Assembly: GCA_963575745.1 (NCBI GenBank)
Contig: CAUYUJ010003647.1
Span: 485,734-515,733 of the forward strand
DNA from: Prorocentrum cordatum
Lineage: Eukaryota > Sar > Dinophyceae > Prorocentrales > Prorocentraceae
DNA length: 30,000 nucleotides
Direction: 5' to 3'
A model generated the notes under the pieces. It was not told the DNA's origin. It made no database searches and saw only the letters and a program-made list of their open reading frames with translations. Positions 17,158-27,445 of this stretch are shown piece by piece; position 1 is the stretch's first letter, and the number at the start of each line of letters is the position of its first letter. The position numbers and the translations under genes were made by a program.

Positions 17158-17630
17158 CTCCTGGGAGCCTCCTGGGAATCTCCTGCGGACCCCTGGGGCC
17201 TGTCTTGGGCGTCCTGCGGCTTCCTGAAGCTCTCTGGGGCCTCCTGGGATGTGTAACATATGGTCTTCTGGGCCCCCAGACTGGACCACCTCGCGCGCGG
17301 CATCTCGGACCCCAGAGTTGCGACGACGTCTCGGGCGAAACGGGCCGGACCAACTTGCGCACGGCATCTCAGAGCTCAGAGTTGCAAGGATATCTCAGGC
17401 GTAACGGGCCGGTGTCTCGGGCGAAACGTGCTGCGAGGAAGTCTCAGGCGAAACGGGCCGGACCACCTCGAGCGCGGCGTCTCAGAGCTCCGAGTTGCGG
17501 GGGCCTCCTGGTGCCTCCTGGGGCCTCCTGGGGACCTCCTGGGGACCTCCTGGGGCTTCCTCCTTGGCCTCCTGTGGCCTCCTGAACTCCACTTGGAGTT
17601 TCCTCAAGCCTCTTGGGGCTCCCAGGGGGG

Positions 17631-17748
17631 GAATATCTAACCTGTGGCCGTTTGGGCTCCTCAAAATGGAGGGGGGGCCACAAGAGCAGGGAAAATCAAC
17701 GAATCGGCACTGGATGTGTATTAACTTGGCACGTTCTGATAGGGGGCC
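17631..17748 (+). repeat. S module, copy 3 of 6
   Basis: Starts 'gaatatctaacctgtggccg', so one base differs in the GATATC start, and has 'gaatcggcactggatgtg'. Confidence 0.9.
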
Positions 17749-17860
17749 TCCTCCTGGGAGCCTCCTGGGAATCTCCTGCGGACCCCTGGCGCCTGTCCTG
17801 GGCGTCCTGCGGCCTCCTGGAGCTCTCTGGGGTCTCCTGGGCTGCCAGGGTCCCAGGGAG

Positions 17861-18300
17861 GATATGTAACATGCGGTCTTCTAGGCCCCCAGGCTGGACC
17901 ACCTCTTGCGCGGCATCTGGGAGCTCAGAGTTGCAAGAATGTCTTGTGCGAAACAGGCCGGACCACCTTGCGCACGGCATCTCAAAGCTCAGAGTTGCGA
18001 GGATGTCTCAGGCGAGACGGGCCAGACCACCTCGCACAGGGCATCTCAGAGCTCAGAAGTTCGAGGATGTCTCAGGCGGGCTCCCAGGGTCCCAGGGAGG
18101 ATATGTAACATGCGGTCTTCTAGGCCCCCAGGCTGGACCACCTCTTGCGCGGCATTTGGGAGCTCAGAGTTGCGAGAATGTCTTGTGCGAAACAGGCCAG
18201 ACCACCTTGCGCACGGCATCTCAGAGCTCAGAGATGCGAGGATGTCTCAGGCGAGACGGGCCGGACCACCTCTCGCGCGACATCTCCGAAGTCAGAGTTT
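17861..18300. repeat. 239-bp recent tandem duplication carrying the T module
   Basis: 'gatatgtaacatgcggtctt' starts at 17861 and 18100. The following ~190 bases, including 'cttgtgcgaaacaggcc', are nearly identical. The T module (GATATGTAACATGTGGTCTTCTGGGC-like) also occurs at about 16562, 17251 and 20737. Its start resembles the S module start. Confidence 0.88.
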
Positions 18301-18660
18301 CGAGGATGTCTCAGGCGAAACGGGCCAGACCACCTCGCGCAAGGCATCGCAGGGCTCAGAGTTTCGAGGATGTCTCAAGCGAAACGGCCGGGACCACCTC
18401 TCGCACGGCACCTCGGGGCTCAGAGTTTCGAGGATATCTCAAGCGAAACGGCCCAGACCGCGCGGCGCCCCGGAGCGCAGCTTTTCGAGGATGTCTCAGG
18501 CGAAACGGCCAATCTTGGCCAACTCAGAAACGAGAGTTGTGAGGATGTCTCAAGCGAAACGGGCCGGACCATCAAATTTTTGTGAGGATGTCTCTGCTCC
18601 GATTTTCCTCGGCCGGAGTTAGCTTCTATCACAACAGCACCCCGTTCAGCAAGCTGTTTG

Positions 18661-19120
18661 GGGAAAAATCGTGACGTCGGATGTCTGGGGAGGGCGGAAG
18701 GCAGTGCGCGCATGACGGATGCTGAGGCGGCAGAAACGACGACGGCGGGGACGGGGAGGCGGAGGCAGAGGCGCAGCAGCGGGAGGCGGGAGGAGGGAGG
18801 AGGGAGGAGGGAAGAGGAACCAGGCGGGAAGTGGGAAGAGGGAGGCGGGAGAAGGAATGAGAGAGGTTGTGATTGGAGCTCTTGTGCTACGAAACGTCTC
18901 AGGCAGAATGGGCCAGACCATCTCGCGCGCAACATCTTCGAGCCTCGCATTGCGAGGATGGCTCAATCGAAACGGGCCGGACCACCTCGCGAGCGACATC
19001 TTGGAGCTCAGTATTGGAAGGATGTCTCAAACGAACCGGGCCGGACAATCTTTCGCACACGTTTTGACAAGTCCACATCGCACTCGCTTCCCGTTAGGTC
19101 CTCTCCTGCAACTCCCTTCC
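18661..19120. other. Spacer between composite copies A and B
   Basis: 18661-18780 is unique-looking; 18780-18860 is a GGGAGGA purine tract; 18885-19065 holds three diverged 64-bp boxes; the rest is mixed and leads into CTC repeats. No gene is recognised. Confidence 0.7.
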
Positions 19121-19312
19121 TTCTCCCTCCTCCTCCTCCTCCTCCTTCTTCCTCCTCCTCCTCCTCCTCCTCCTCCTCCCCCTCCTCCTGCCTGCTCCCT
19201 CATGCACATCATCCGCCTCCTCCTTCTCCCTTCCATCTCCTTCTCCTCCTCCTCCTCCTCCTCCTCCTCCTCCTCCTCCTCCTCCTCCTCCTCCTCCTCC
19301 TCGACCTCCTCT
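19121..19312. repeat. CTC microsatellites, two tracts
   Basis: CTC/CTT tracts at 19121-19190 and 19235-19312, separated by 'tcatgcacatcatccgcctc'. That separator recurs before the CTC tract at 19885. Confidence 0.93.
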
Positions 19313-19623
19313 TCATCCCGAACGGCATCTCGGAGCCTAGAGTTGCGAGGATGTCTCCAGCGTAACGGGCTGGACCACCTCGCGCGCGGCATCTCGGACC
19401 CCAGAGTTGCGACGATTTCTCGGGCAAACGTGCTGCGAGGAAGTCTCAGGCGAAACGGGCCAGACCACCTCGAGCGCAGCGTCTCAGAGCTCCGAGTTGC
19501 GGGGGCCTCCTGGTGCGTCCTGGGGCCTCCTGGGGACCTCCTGGAGTTTGCTCCTGGGCTTCCTGTGGCCTCGTGAACTCCACCTGGGGTTTCCTGAAGC
19601 CTCTTGGGGCTCCCAGGGGGGGG

Positions 19624-19740
19624 GATATCAAACCTCTAGCCGTTTGGGCCTCTCCAAATGGAGGGGGGGGCACAAGAGCAGGAAGAAACAACGAATCGAC
19701 ACCGGATGTGTACTAACTTGACACGTTCTGATAGGCGGCC
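19624..19740 (+). repeat. S module, copy 4 of 6
   Basis: 'gatatcaaacctctagccg' start, then 'caagagcaggaagaaacaac' and the common end. Confidence 0.9.
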
Positions 19741-19884
19741 TCCTGGGGCCTCCTGGGAGCCTCCTAGGAATCTCCTGGGGACCCCTGGGGCCTGTCCTGG
19801 GCGTCCTGCGGCCTCCCGGAGCTCTCTGGGGCTTCCCCCTCCTGCCTGCCCCCTCATGCACATCATCCGCCTCCTCCGTCTCCC

Positions 19885-19965
19885 TTCCATCTCCTCCTCC
19901 TCCTCCTCTTCCTCCTCCTCCTCCTCCTCCTCCTCCTCCTCCTCATCCACCTCCTCTCCATCCCG
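19885..19965. repeat. CTC microsatellite
   Basis: CTC tract with TTC and ATC interruptions inside composite copy B. It is preceded by 'tcatgcacatcatccgcctc', as before the tract at 19235. Confidence 0.92.
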
Positions 19966-20254
19966 AACGACATCTCGGAGCCTAGAGTTGCGAGGATGTC
20001 TCCAGCGTAACGGGCTGGACCACCTCGCGCGCGGCATCTCGGACCCCAGAGTTTCGAGGATGTCTCGGGCGAAACGTGGTGCGAGGAAGTCTCAGGCGAA
20101 ACGGGCCGGACCACCTCGAGCGCGGCGTCTCAGAGCTCCGAGTTGCGGGTGCGTCCTGGGGCCTCCTGGGGACTTCCTGGGGCTTCCTCTTGGGCTTCCT
20201 GTGGCCTCGTGAACTCCACCTGGGGTTTCCTGAAGCCTCTTGGGGCTCCCAGGG

Positions 20255-20375
20255 GGAAAATCTAACCTGTGGCCGTTTGGGCCTCTCCAAATGGAGGGGG
20301 GGGGGGCACAAGAGCAGGAAAAATCAACGAATCGACACCAGATGTGTATTAACTTGACACGTTCTGATAGGCGGC
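20255..20375 (+). repeat. S module, copy 5 of 6
   Basis: Start degraded to 'gaaaatctaacctgtggccg'; the rest is conserved. Confidence 0.9.
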
Positions 20376-20562
20376 CTCCTGGGGCCTCCTGGAAGCCTCC
20401 TGGGAATCTCCTGGAGACCCCTGGGGCCTGTCCTGGGCGTCCTGCGGCCTCCTGGTGCCTCCTGGGGCCTCCTGGGGACCTCCTGGAGCTTCCTCCTGGG
20501 CCTCCTGTGGCCTCCTGAACTCCACCTGAGGTTTCCTGAAGCCTCTTGGGGCTCCCAGGGGG

Positions 20563-20679
20563 GATATCAAACCTGTGGCCGCTTGGGCTCCTCAAAATGG
20601 AGGGGGGGGCACAAGAGCAGGAAAAATCAACGAATCGACACCGGATGTGTATTAACTTGACACGTTCTGATAGAGGGCC
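20563..20679 (+). repeat. S module, copy 6 of 6
   Basis: 'gatatcaaacctgtggccgc' start and conserved 3' half with 'cgacaccggatgtgtatt'. Confidence 0.9.
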
Positions 20680-22894
20680 TCCTGGGGCCTGTCCTGGGCG
20701 TCCTGCGGTCTCCTGGCTCGCAGGGTCCCATGGAGAATATGTAACATGTGGTCTTCTGGGCCCCCAGGCTGGACCACCTCTTGCGCAGCATCTGAGAGCT
20801 CAGAGTTGCGAGAATGTCTTATGCGAAACACGCCGGACCACCTTGCGCACGGCATCTCAGAGCTCAGAATTGCAAGGATGTCTCAGGCGAGACGGGCCGG
20901 ACCACCTCGCGCAGGGCATCTCAGAGCTCAGAATTGCAAGGATGTCTCAGGCGAAACGGGCCGGACCACCTCTCGCGCGGCATCTCCGCAGTCAGAGTTT
21001 CGAGGATGTCTCATGCGAAACGGGCCGGACCACCTCGCGCAAGGCATCGCAGAGCTCAGAGTTTCGAGGATGTCTCAGGCGAAACGGCCCGGACCACCTA
21101 TCGCACGGCACCTCGGGGCTCAGAGTTTCGAGGATGTCTCAAGCGAAACGGCCCGGACCACCTCTCGCGCGGCGTCCCGGAGCGCAACTTTTCGAGGATG
21201 TTTCAGGCGAAACGGCCACTCCCGGCCAACTCAGAAACGAGAGTTGTGAGGATGTCTCAAGCGAAACGGCCAAAACCATACAATTTTTGTGAGGATGTCT
21301 CTGCTCCGCCTTCCCTCGGCCGGAGTTAGCTTTTATCACAACAGCACCCCGTTCAGCAAGTTGTTTGGGGAAAAAGCTAGCGCTCGCGCCCTGGCAACTT
21401 CGTGAGAAAACACACTTTTTTCCAACGCTTTCATTGGATTTTGCCAGACGGGCCACTCGCGCCGCATGCCGAAATCACCCGAGCGCCCTTGCGCGCGCGA
21501 GGGGGGGGGGCGCGGTCCATGTAGGAGAAAATACCACGCGGGCCACGCTCGCGCGATGGCCGCGCGCGCACGTCGAATTCCTTGCCGAAGCCTTCACCGC
21601 CGACGCGAGGGCGCCGTCAATGTCGCTGGCGCCATCAGCATCGGCGCCGTCACTGGCCGCGCCGTCGCCGCTGTCGCCATCGTTGCCAGCGCCGCCAGCA
21701 GCGGTCAGCGCCGCCGCGGCCGCGTCGGTCGCGCTAAACTGCACGCGCGAGCACGCGCGGGCTAGCGCGGCCGCAGAGATGCACCAGCCAACGCCAAGCA
21801 CTCATCGCAATCGCCGCAGCATGGGTTTCGCAAGCCAAGTTGCGGGCGGTTGGGCGGGGCGATTGTGCGAGCAGCGGAGTTGACAACCCATTGCGAACAG
21901 AAATTAGCTTTCCTTTACTTCCAGCGAAAAGAAGCTGACTCCACCACCCTCCCAAGGCCAGACTTATCCGCGCCCCCTAGGGATGTGCAGTTTGCATAAG
22001 ATTCTGCCCCATCGTCCATCTTAAATGCGCATTCGCACCTTCCCAGGGGGGCCACCATCCCCCCTCGCCATCCTCTGCAAAACAAATTATGCGCGCGCGC
22101 TCGTTTATCACAAACCACCAGTTTTCAGTGATCTCTTGCAACAAATGAGACGAAGTGCGCGCGCGTCGTCGCACGCACGCGCCGGAATCGTGAAACAAAC
22201 ATTCGGTGTTGCATTGATTTCAAACGAGTGTCCGAAAACATTTACAACTCACCTTCGCAATGCTGGTTTTCAACGCACCCAAAAAGCTTACGCGCGCGCT
22301 CTTGTGAATCCTTGAGAAGGCCGTAGGTTCTTCACCATCTCCAAAACATGCTGCCAAGCGGGCTTCGCGCGCGCGTCGAAATCGTTACGCGCGTGCCGTC
22401 GCGAGACAAAAGCATACAAACACACGTGGCTTTGCAGCAACATTTTTCAAAAATGCGCGTGTTCGCGCCCTTGCGAATCCGCCATAGAACCATCGGGTTT
22501 CCAACATGTCCATGGAATTCTGCCAAACACGCCCCTTGGCAACGCATGCCGAAATCATTCGCGCGCCCTTGCGCACATGTTGGGGGGGGGGGGCGATCCG
22601 CGTCAAATACCACGCGGGCCATTCTCGCTCTCGCGCGTCGGCCCCGCGCGCGCATGTCGAACATGTTTTAAAACCTCCGTCATCGTCGTCGGTGCGATCA
22701 GCATCTGCGCCCGCGCTGGTCTCGCCGTCGTCGTTGTCAACATCGCCACCAGCATCGCTGCTATCACCATCGTGTCTACCGTTGTCGACGTTGCCATGAG
22801 ACCGCGCCCGCCCAAGTCGCCGACTCGCACTGAAGTGTCCGCTGGGATGTGGCCAGAGCCGCCGCGGCCGCGTCGGTCGCGCCAAACTAGCTGG

Positions 22895-23052
22895 CCGCTG
22901 CGCGCGCGTGCTTGTGCGTCGACGCTGCCATAATACCACGCCCGCCCAATTCGCCGATTCGCACTAAAGTGCCCGCTGGGATGTGGTCAGCGCCACCGCG
23001 GCCGCGTCGGTCGCGCCAAGCTAGCTGGCCGCTGCGCGCGCGCGTGCGCGGG
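22895..23052. repeat. Internal ~130-bp duplication in unit 2
   Basis: 'cgctgggatgtgg' with 'ggccgcgtcggtcgcgccaa' occurs near 22840-22890 and again near 22975-23022, with 'gccgattcgcactaaag' matching 'gccgactcgcactgaag'. Confidence 0.75.
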
Positions 23053-23879
23053 CTGGCGCGGCCGCAGAGATGCACCAGCCAACGCCAAGTACTCACCGCA
23101 ATTGCCGCCGCATAGATTTTGCAAACCAAATTGCGGATGGGTGGGCGGGGTGTTTGCGCGAGCAGTGGAGGTGGTCAAGCGCAGTGCAGGGTAGCCATTT
23201 CTGTTTTCTAAAAGGGAAATCGGTTCTACCCCCCCTCCGGGGTTACAGACCCCACGGGGACCGATGCAAAACCCATTGGATTATGACCCAACGTCCATCC
23301 GATCTGTGAATTTATAATATCCTAGCCAAACGGGTATCGCCCCCCCGCCATATTTTGCAAAAACAAAAACCTATGCGCGCACATTCGCTTATCAAACATC
23401 AGAAGTGTTTTAAGAATCTCTTTCACAAAATGACACGAAGTGTACACGCGCGCGTCGTCGCGCGTGCATGCCGGAATTCTTCAAAAGCCTTCGGTGTCGG
23501 AGCGATTTCAAAATCGAGTTTCCCAAAAAACAGACAAACAACACATGTTTCGCAACACTGATGTTCTAAACAAGCTTACGTGCTTTTGCGAAATCATAGA
23601 AAAACACCGTTGCTAGGTCAATCTGATGAGCAAATGCTACCAAACGGGCTTTGCTCGCGCGCGTGTCGAAATCGTTCGAACGCCCTTGCGCGCGTGCCGT
23701 CGCGAGAATCCTCTACAACAAATGGGACGAAGTGCGCGCGCGCGTCGTCGCGCGTGCATGCCGAAATTCTTCAAACACCCTCGGTTTCGGAAGGATTTCA
23801 AAATCGAGTGTCTCAAAAACATACAAAAACACCGGTTTTCGCAACACGTATTTTCAACAAAAACATGCGCACGCGCTCT

Positions 23880-24104
23880 TGCGTCGTCGTCGTCGTCGTC
23901 GTCGCCGTCCCTCCTCCCCCATCGTCGCCGTCGTCGTCGCTGTCGTCGTCCTCTGTCTTTCCTCGTCGTCGTCGTCGTCGTCGTCGTCGGCGTCGGCCTC
24001 TTTGGCGTCGTCGTCGTTTCCGTCGTCGTTGTCGCCGTGATCGTCCTTCCTCCTCCCTCGTCGTCGTCGTCCGTCGTCGGCGTCTCGTCGTCGTCCCTCC
24101 TATG

Positions 24105-24135
<31 letters not shown>

Positions 24136-24435
24136 TGTCTTCCCTCCCCCTTCGTCGTTGTCGTCGTCGGCGTCGCCGTCCTCCCTCCTTCGTCGTTCGC
24201 GTCGTCGCCGTCCTCCCTCCTCCATCGTCGTTGTCGTCGTTGTCGCCGTCGTCGTCCTCCCTCCTCCCTCGTCGTCGTCGTTTTCGTTGGCGACGTCGTC
24301 GTCGTCTTCGTCGTCGTCGGCGTCGTCGTCGTCGGTGTTGTCATCGATTCGGCGTCGTCGTCGTAGTCTTTGTCGGCGGCGTCGTCGTTGTCGTCGTCGT
24401 TGTCGCTGCCGTCGTCGGCGTCGGTGTCGTTGCCA
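23880..24435. repeat. Long GTC trinucleotide microsatellite
   Basis: About 550 bases of GTC with CTC, GCC and GTT interruptions. It gives long poly-Ser, Val, Arg and Asp/Thr frames on both strands that are not genes. Confidence 0.95.
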
Positions 24436-24547
24436 AGTGCCATTTGGTACCTACCGTCACGGTCTTAAGAGGTCTTGCGACCAAGTTGCGGGTGGGAGGG
24501 TGGGATGCTTGCACGAGCAGTGGAGAAGACAGTTTCAAATTGAGCCA

Positions 24548-24650
24548 GTGATTGATTGCACGACATAGGTAGCACCACAAAGATTGCATAACATCGATTT
24601 GAACACAAAGATTGCACTTTGTAGATTGCAGCATGCCGATTGCACCATAT
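24548..24650. repeat. Clustered GATTGCA motif
   Basis: GATTGCA occurs five times in about 100 bases (near 24552, 24583, 24610, 24626, 24640), with irregular spacing. Its function is unknown. The stretch is more AT-rich than its surroundings. Confidence 0.6.
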
Positions 24651-24944
24651 ACAGCGCGCCACATACATTCCCCCTCCTAGAAAAAGGGGATTGGGATCTA
24701 CCGCCCTCCCCCAGACTTAACAGCGTCCCTCTCCGCATTGCAATTTACATGTGATTCTGCCCCATGGTCCATCCTAAATATGAATTCGCACCTTCGCATG
24801 CAGGCCAGCATCAGCTCCCCCCCCATCTTGTGCGGAAATTATCAGTAAGGGCTTCGCCGCATGCCGCCGGCCCCCTGTCTCGGATAATGGGAGATGCAAA
24901 AGCTAAATCCTGAGGTCTGGGAGCCGCCTTGAAGCAGTGCCGAG

Positions 24945-25520
24945 ACCTGTTTGTCTTTCGACCCTGACCCCGCCGATCTGCGTGAGGGGTGCCACCGAAT
25001 TTCAGAAATGTTACACATCCCCTGTGTTTTTGGACCCTGACCCCGCCGATCTGCGTCAGGGGTGACACCGAATTTTAAACATTTGGCACATCCCTTGTGT
25101 TTTTGGACCCTGACCTCGCCGATTTGCATGAGGGGTGCCACCGAATTTTAGAAATTCACGCATCCCTTGTGTTTTTGGACCCTGACCCCGCCGATCTGCG
25201 TGAGGGGTGCCACTGAATTTCAGGAACGTGGCAAATCCCATGAGTTTTTTGGACCCTGACCCCGCCGATCTGCGTGAGGGGTGATACCGAATTTCAGGAC
25301 TGTGGCAAATCCCCTGTGTTTTTGGACCCTGACCTCGCTGATCTGCGTGAGGGATGCCACCGAATTTCAGAAATGTTGCACATCCCTTGTGCTTTTGGAC
25401 CCTGACCCCGCTGATTTGCGTGAGGGGTGCCGCCGAGTTTCAGAGATGTGGCAAATCCATTGTGTTTTTTTACTCTGACTCCGCCGATCTGCGTGAGGGG
25501 TGTCGATTTTTCCCTCCCAG
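24945..25520. repeat. 73-bp satellite, eight copies
   Basis: The motif 'ggaccctgaccccgccgatc' recurs with its central A at about 24961, 25034, 25107, 25179, 25253, 25326, 25399 and 25472 (spacing 72-74). Units differ at scattered positions. No unique spacers separate the copies. The unit is 1 more than a multiple of 3 and nearly stop-free, which explains the overlapping ~65-codon frames on both strands. Confidence 0.95.
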
Positions 25521-25985
25521 AAATTCTGAGAACCCTCCCAGGGCGTGGTAGTTCTGCTGGTTTGGGCTCCCCCCCCCTCGCGCGTTCATCAACAAGGAAC
25601 AGTAAGCAGCAAGAAGCAGAACTGTAACAGTGGAAACTGGAAGCTGCAACTGGTACAGGGAGCAGCGCATTCCCGGCCTACAGCCTGGTGGCCCCGTAAG
25701 GGGGCCGGCGGATTATGTGCGGACACTCGTTGATCAATAATCATCAGTTTTTGTCAAAGCCCTTGCAAAAATTTCGTTACCGAGGAGCCCCGCATACCTC
25801 TTTTATGTCATGCGTGCACCACACTACCACTACCACCGCCACCATGTTTTCTGGTGCCCCCTGGGGCCGCTGCCGCGAGGGGGAGGAACTGTGGGGGAGG
25901 GGAGGGGATTAGGAGTGTGGATTTTTGTTCCGGACTCTTGGACAACATTTTTCGGCGCCCATAAGATCCGGGCAACGCTTCCCCC
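25521..25985. other. Intervening sequence, no gene recognised
   Basis: Mixed sequence. 'ctcgttgatcaataatcatcag' near 25727 resembles the 'cgtttatcacaaaccaccag' segment of the 1.3-kb repeat (22108), so a diverged fragment is likely there. Confidence 0.45.
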
Positions 25986-26036
25986 TTCTCTTCTTCTTCT
26001 TCTTCTTCTTCTTCTTCTTCTTCTTCCTCCGCCTTC
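25986..26036. repeat. CTT trinucleotide microsatellite
   Basis: About 14 TTC/CTT units ending in CCTCCG. Confidence 0.93.
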
Positions 26037-26119
26037 TCCTCTTGTTTCCTGTGTCCTGCCCCCCTCACCTCCCGGGGATCTCCCTAGACGTATCTCCAGA
26101 TCTCCGGCCTTGTGAAGCA

Positions 26120-26265
26120 TCCTCCTCCTCTACCCACGTCTTCCTCTTCCCTTTCCCTCATCCTCCTCCCTGCGCCTCCCTCTCTCCTCCCTCCTTCCTT
26201 CATCCTCCATCCTTCTTCCTCCTGCTCCCCCCCCTCCCTCTCCTCCTCCCGTTCCGGGCTCGCTG
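26120..26265. repeat. Pyrimidine tract (CTCC/CTTC-rich)
   Basis: Irregular polypyrimidine DNA with only a few purines. Confidence 0.85.
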
Positions 26266-27050
26266 TTTCGCTGGGCAAATGCGCTGGCAGGCATGTTCGC
26301 TTGCATCCCGCATCGCACTTGCGGTCAAGCCCGTCTGAAACACAGGAACGGGGCCCACGAAACTTGGCGGCAGTTGGGGCGGCCCCTTCGACGGAAAGTC
26401 TCCGGGGCCGCCGGTCTGCGTGTGCTCGGCGCCCCAACGACGGCGGCGCCTGGCGAGCCGGCCACCTCGACAGAAAGTCTTCTGGGCCAGCGTACCAGGC
26501 ATCATGCACGTTGCGATGTCAAACGGGGACCGTGGCCAGGCACCGAGGAGTGGTTGCTCCCAGGAAGCGCAGAGCGGTGGAGTGACGCCCCCACGCCCAT
26601 TCACTGAGCTCGTGTCCCTCGGAACCAGGGGGGGTTGGAGCCCATACGGGCTTGACAATTCTTACTCCTATCGACTTGCGGGGATGGGGCATGCCAGGTA
26701 AATCTAGGTGGATAGTATTGATTTTAGGAAGACCCAGGGACCCCAGGGAAGCCCGGAGCAAGTCGTGGACGCTCCGGCGCGATTCGAAGGCCAGCTGAAG
26801 TCGTTAAACCCCGAACGAAGGAGGGAGTAAGGGAGCGAGGGAGGAACCCCGAGGTGCGATCCAGGGCCAGCACTTCGGTCGACGGCTGCAAGATGGGCGG
26901 ATTGCAGACGAAGGGGTCCTTCGCCCTCCTGCAGGGCTCGCCGCCCCAATCTGGGCCTTTCGGCATGCGCAGCGCCGCCGGCTCGTTCGTGACGCCGGTC
27001 CAGGCAGCCAACTCACATGCAGAATCGGGACCTCGCAAAGTGGGGGGGTG
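26266..27050. other. Intervening GC-rich sequence, no gene recognised
   Basis: Frames of 80-160 codons are open on both strands but carry no recognisable motif. A short direct repeat, 'cgacggaaagtct' (26389) and 'cgacagaaagtct' (26468), is the only internal structure seen. Confidence 0.45.
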
Positions 27051-27247
27051 CCACCACAGGGGGGGGGAGTTCGGTCCGTTGGCGCATCGAACCGCAGAAA
27101 AACGATGCAAAACGAGGTCTCCGGCCGCCGCCAGAACCCAAGAGGTGTCGACAATCGGGGCGCGCGGGGGGCATCGTTTTTTCGGAAATTCGATGCACCA
27201 GCGGCTCGAACTCACCCCCCACTCAGGGTCCCCCCCCCTTGTGGTGG
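27051..27247. repeat. Imperfect inverted repeat (foldback), arms ~58 and ~77 bp
   Basis: The left arm, 27051-27108, runs from 'ccaccacagggg' to 'aaaaacgatgc'. The right arm, 27171-27247, is its reverse complement apart from an extra ~18 bases and scattered changes. The spacer is 62 bases. The symmetry makes both strands encode similar-looking peptides. It may be a miniature inverted-repeat element. Confidence 0.7.
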
Positions 27248-27285
27248 ACCCCGACAGAAGCAGGCTCGCGCCGCGCTGACGCGGC

Positions 27286-27445
27286 GGCGACCCCAGCGCG
27301 GGCGTTCAAGGTTGAAGTAACGCCAGTAGCCTGGAATCGCCCGACAACCAAGGAGTTGCGCAATCGGAAGGCCAAAATCGTTCAAGGTTGAACGATCCGC
27401 GCGTTGTCGGAAACTCTTGCCGACGCCATCGCGACGTAAACCTGC
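27286..27445. repeat. Dispersed hairpin repeat, copy 2 (see 3285-3470)
   Basis: Two TTCAAGGTTGAA palindromes near 27304 and 27382. The second sits in a perfect 9-bp stem ATCGTTCAA/TTGAACGAT. It is followed by GTCGG/CCGAC around a loop starting AAACTCTTG. The order, loop sequence and following 'aacctgccgca' match copy 1. Confidence 0.6.

Larger units (their letters stand above)
15995..18660. repeat. Composite repeat, copy A
   Basis: Order of parts: 'cttcatcccgaacggcatct', then 64-bp boxes, CCTCCTGGGG minisatellite, S module, minisatellite and T module. This cycle occurs three times (S modules at 16315, 17040 and 17631), followed by a longer array of 64-bp boxes (to about 18560) and a tail ending 'ttcagcaagctgtttgggg' at 18641-18660. 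The 64-bp box reads 'gaggatgtctcaggcgaaac' then 'gggccggaccacctcgcgc' and 'ggcatctcagagctcagag'. Starts at 18238, 18302, 18366 and 18430 are exactly 64 apart. Arg/Ser/Gly-rich frames up to about 310 codons here reflect a unit with few stops in any frame, not genes. Confidence 0.9.
19313..21376. repeat. Composite repeat, copy B
   Basis: The same architecture as 15995-18660: 'cttcatcccgaacggcatct', 64-bp boxes, minisatellite, S modules (19624, 20255, 20563), T module (about 20737), a long 64-bp array (about 20780-21260), and the tail ending 'ttcagcaagttgtttgggg' at 21354-21373. A second CTC tract and start sequence at 19885-19990 interrupt the first cycle. Beyond the tails of copies A and B the flanks are unrelated, which defines the right boundary. 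Confidence 0.9.
21380..24800. repeat. Higher-order repeat, three diverged ~1.3-kb units
   Basis: Landmarks recur in order. 'gcagagatgcaccagccaac' is at 21774 and 23065. A 'gg(g/t)gggcgggg' then 'gcgagcag' segment is at about 21850 and 23140, and more diverged at 24495. 'ttctgccccat(c/g)gtccatc' is at about 22004 and 24755, with a weaker form near 23280. GCGCGC-rich boxes with 'gaaatcgtt' and 'gatttcaaaa' lie between. Unit spacing is about 1.3 kb, then 1.4-1.5 kb where the GTC tract has grown. Ala/Arg-rich frames here are repeat products. Confidence 0.8.

Noticed and set aside
16003-18542. Many Arg/Ser/Gly-rich frames of 100-310 codons
   Set aside because: They are translations of 64-bp boxes and CCTCCTGGGG units with few stops in any frame.
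23190-23210. Spliced-leader-like 'gtagccatttctgttttc'
   Set aside because: It shares only the GTAGCCATTT start with the dinoflagellate spliced leader and then diverges; no full match was found in the window.
23580-24568. Frames of 136-323 codons rich in Val, Ser and Arg, or Asp and Thr
   Set aside because: They are generated by the GTC microsatellite.
24945-25520. CRISPR-like regular array
   Set aside because: The 73-bp units are contiguous and similar over their full length, with no unique spacers, and no cas genes are present.
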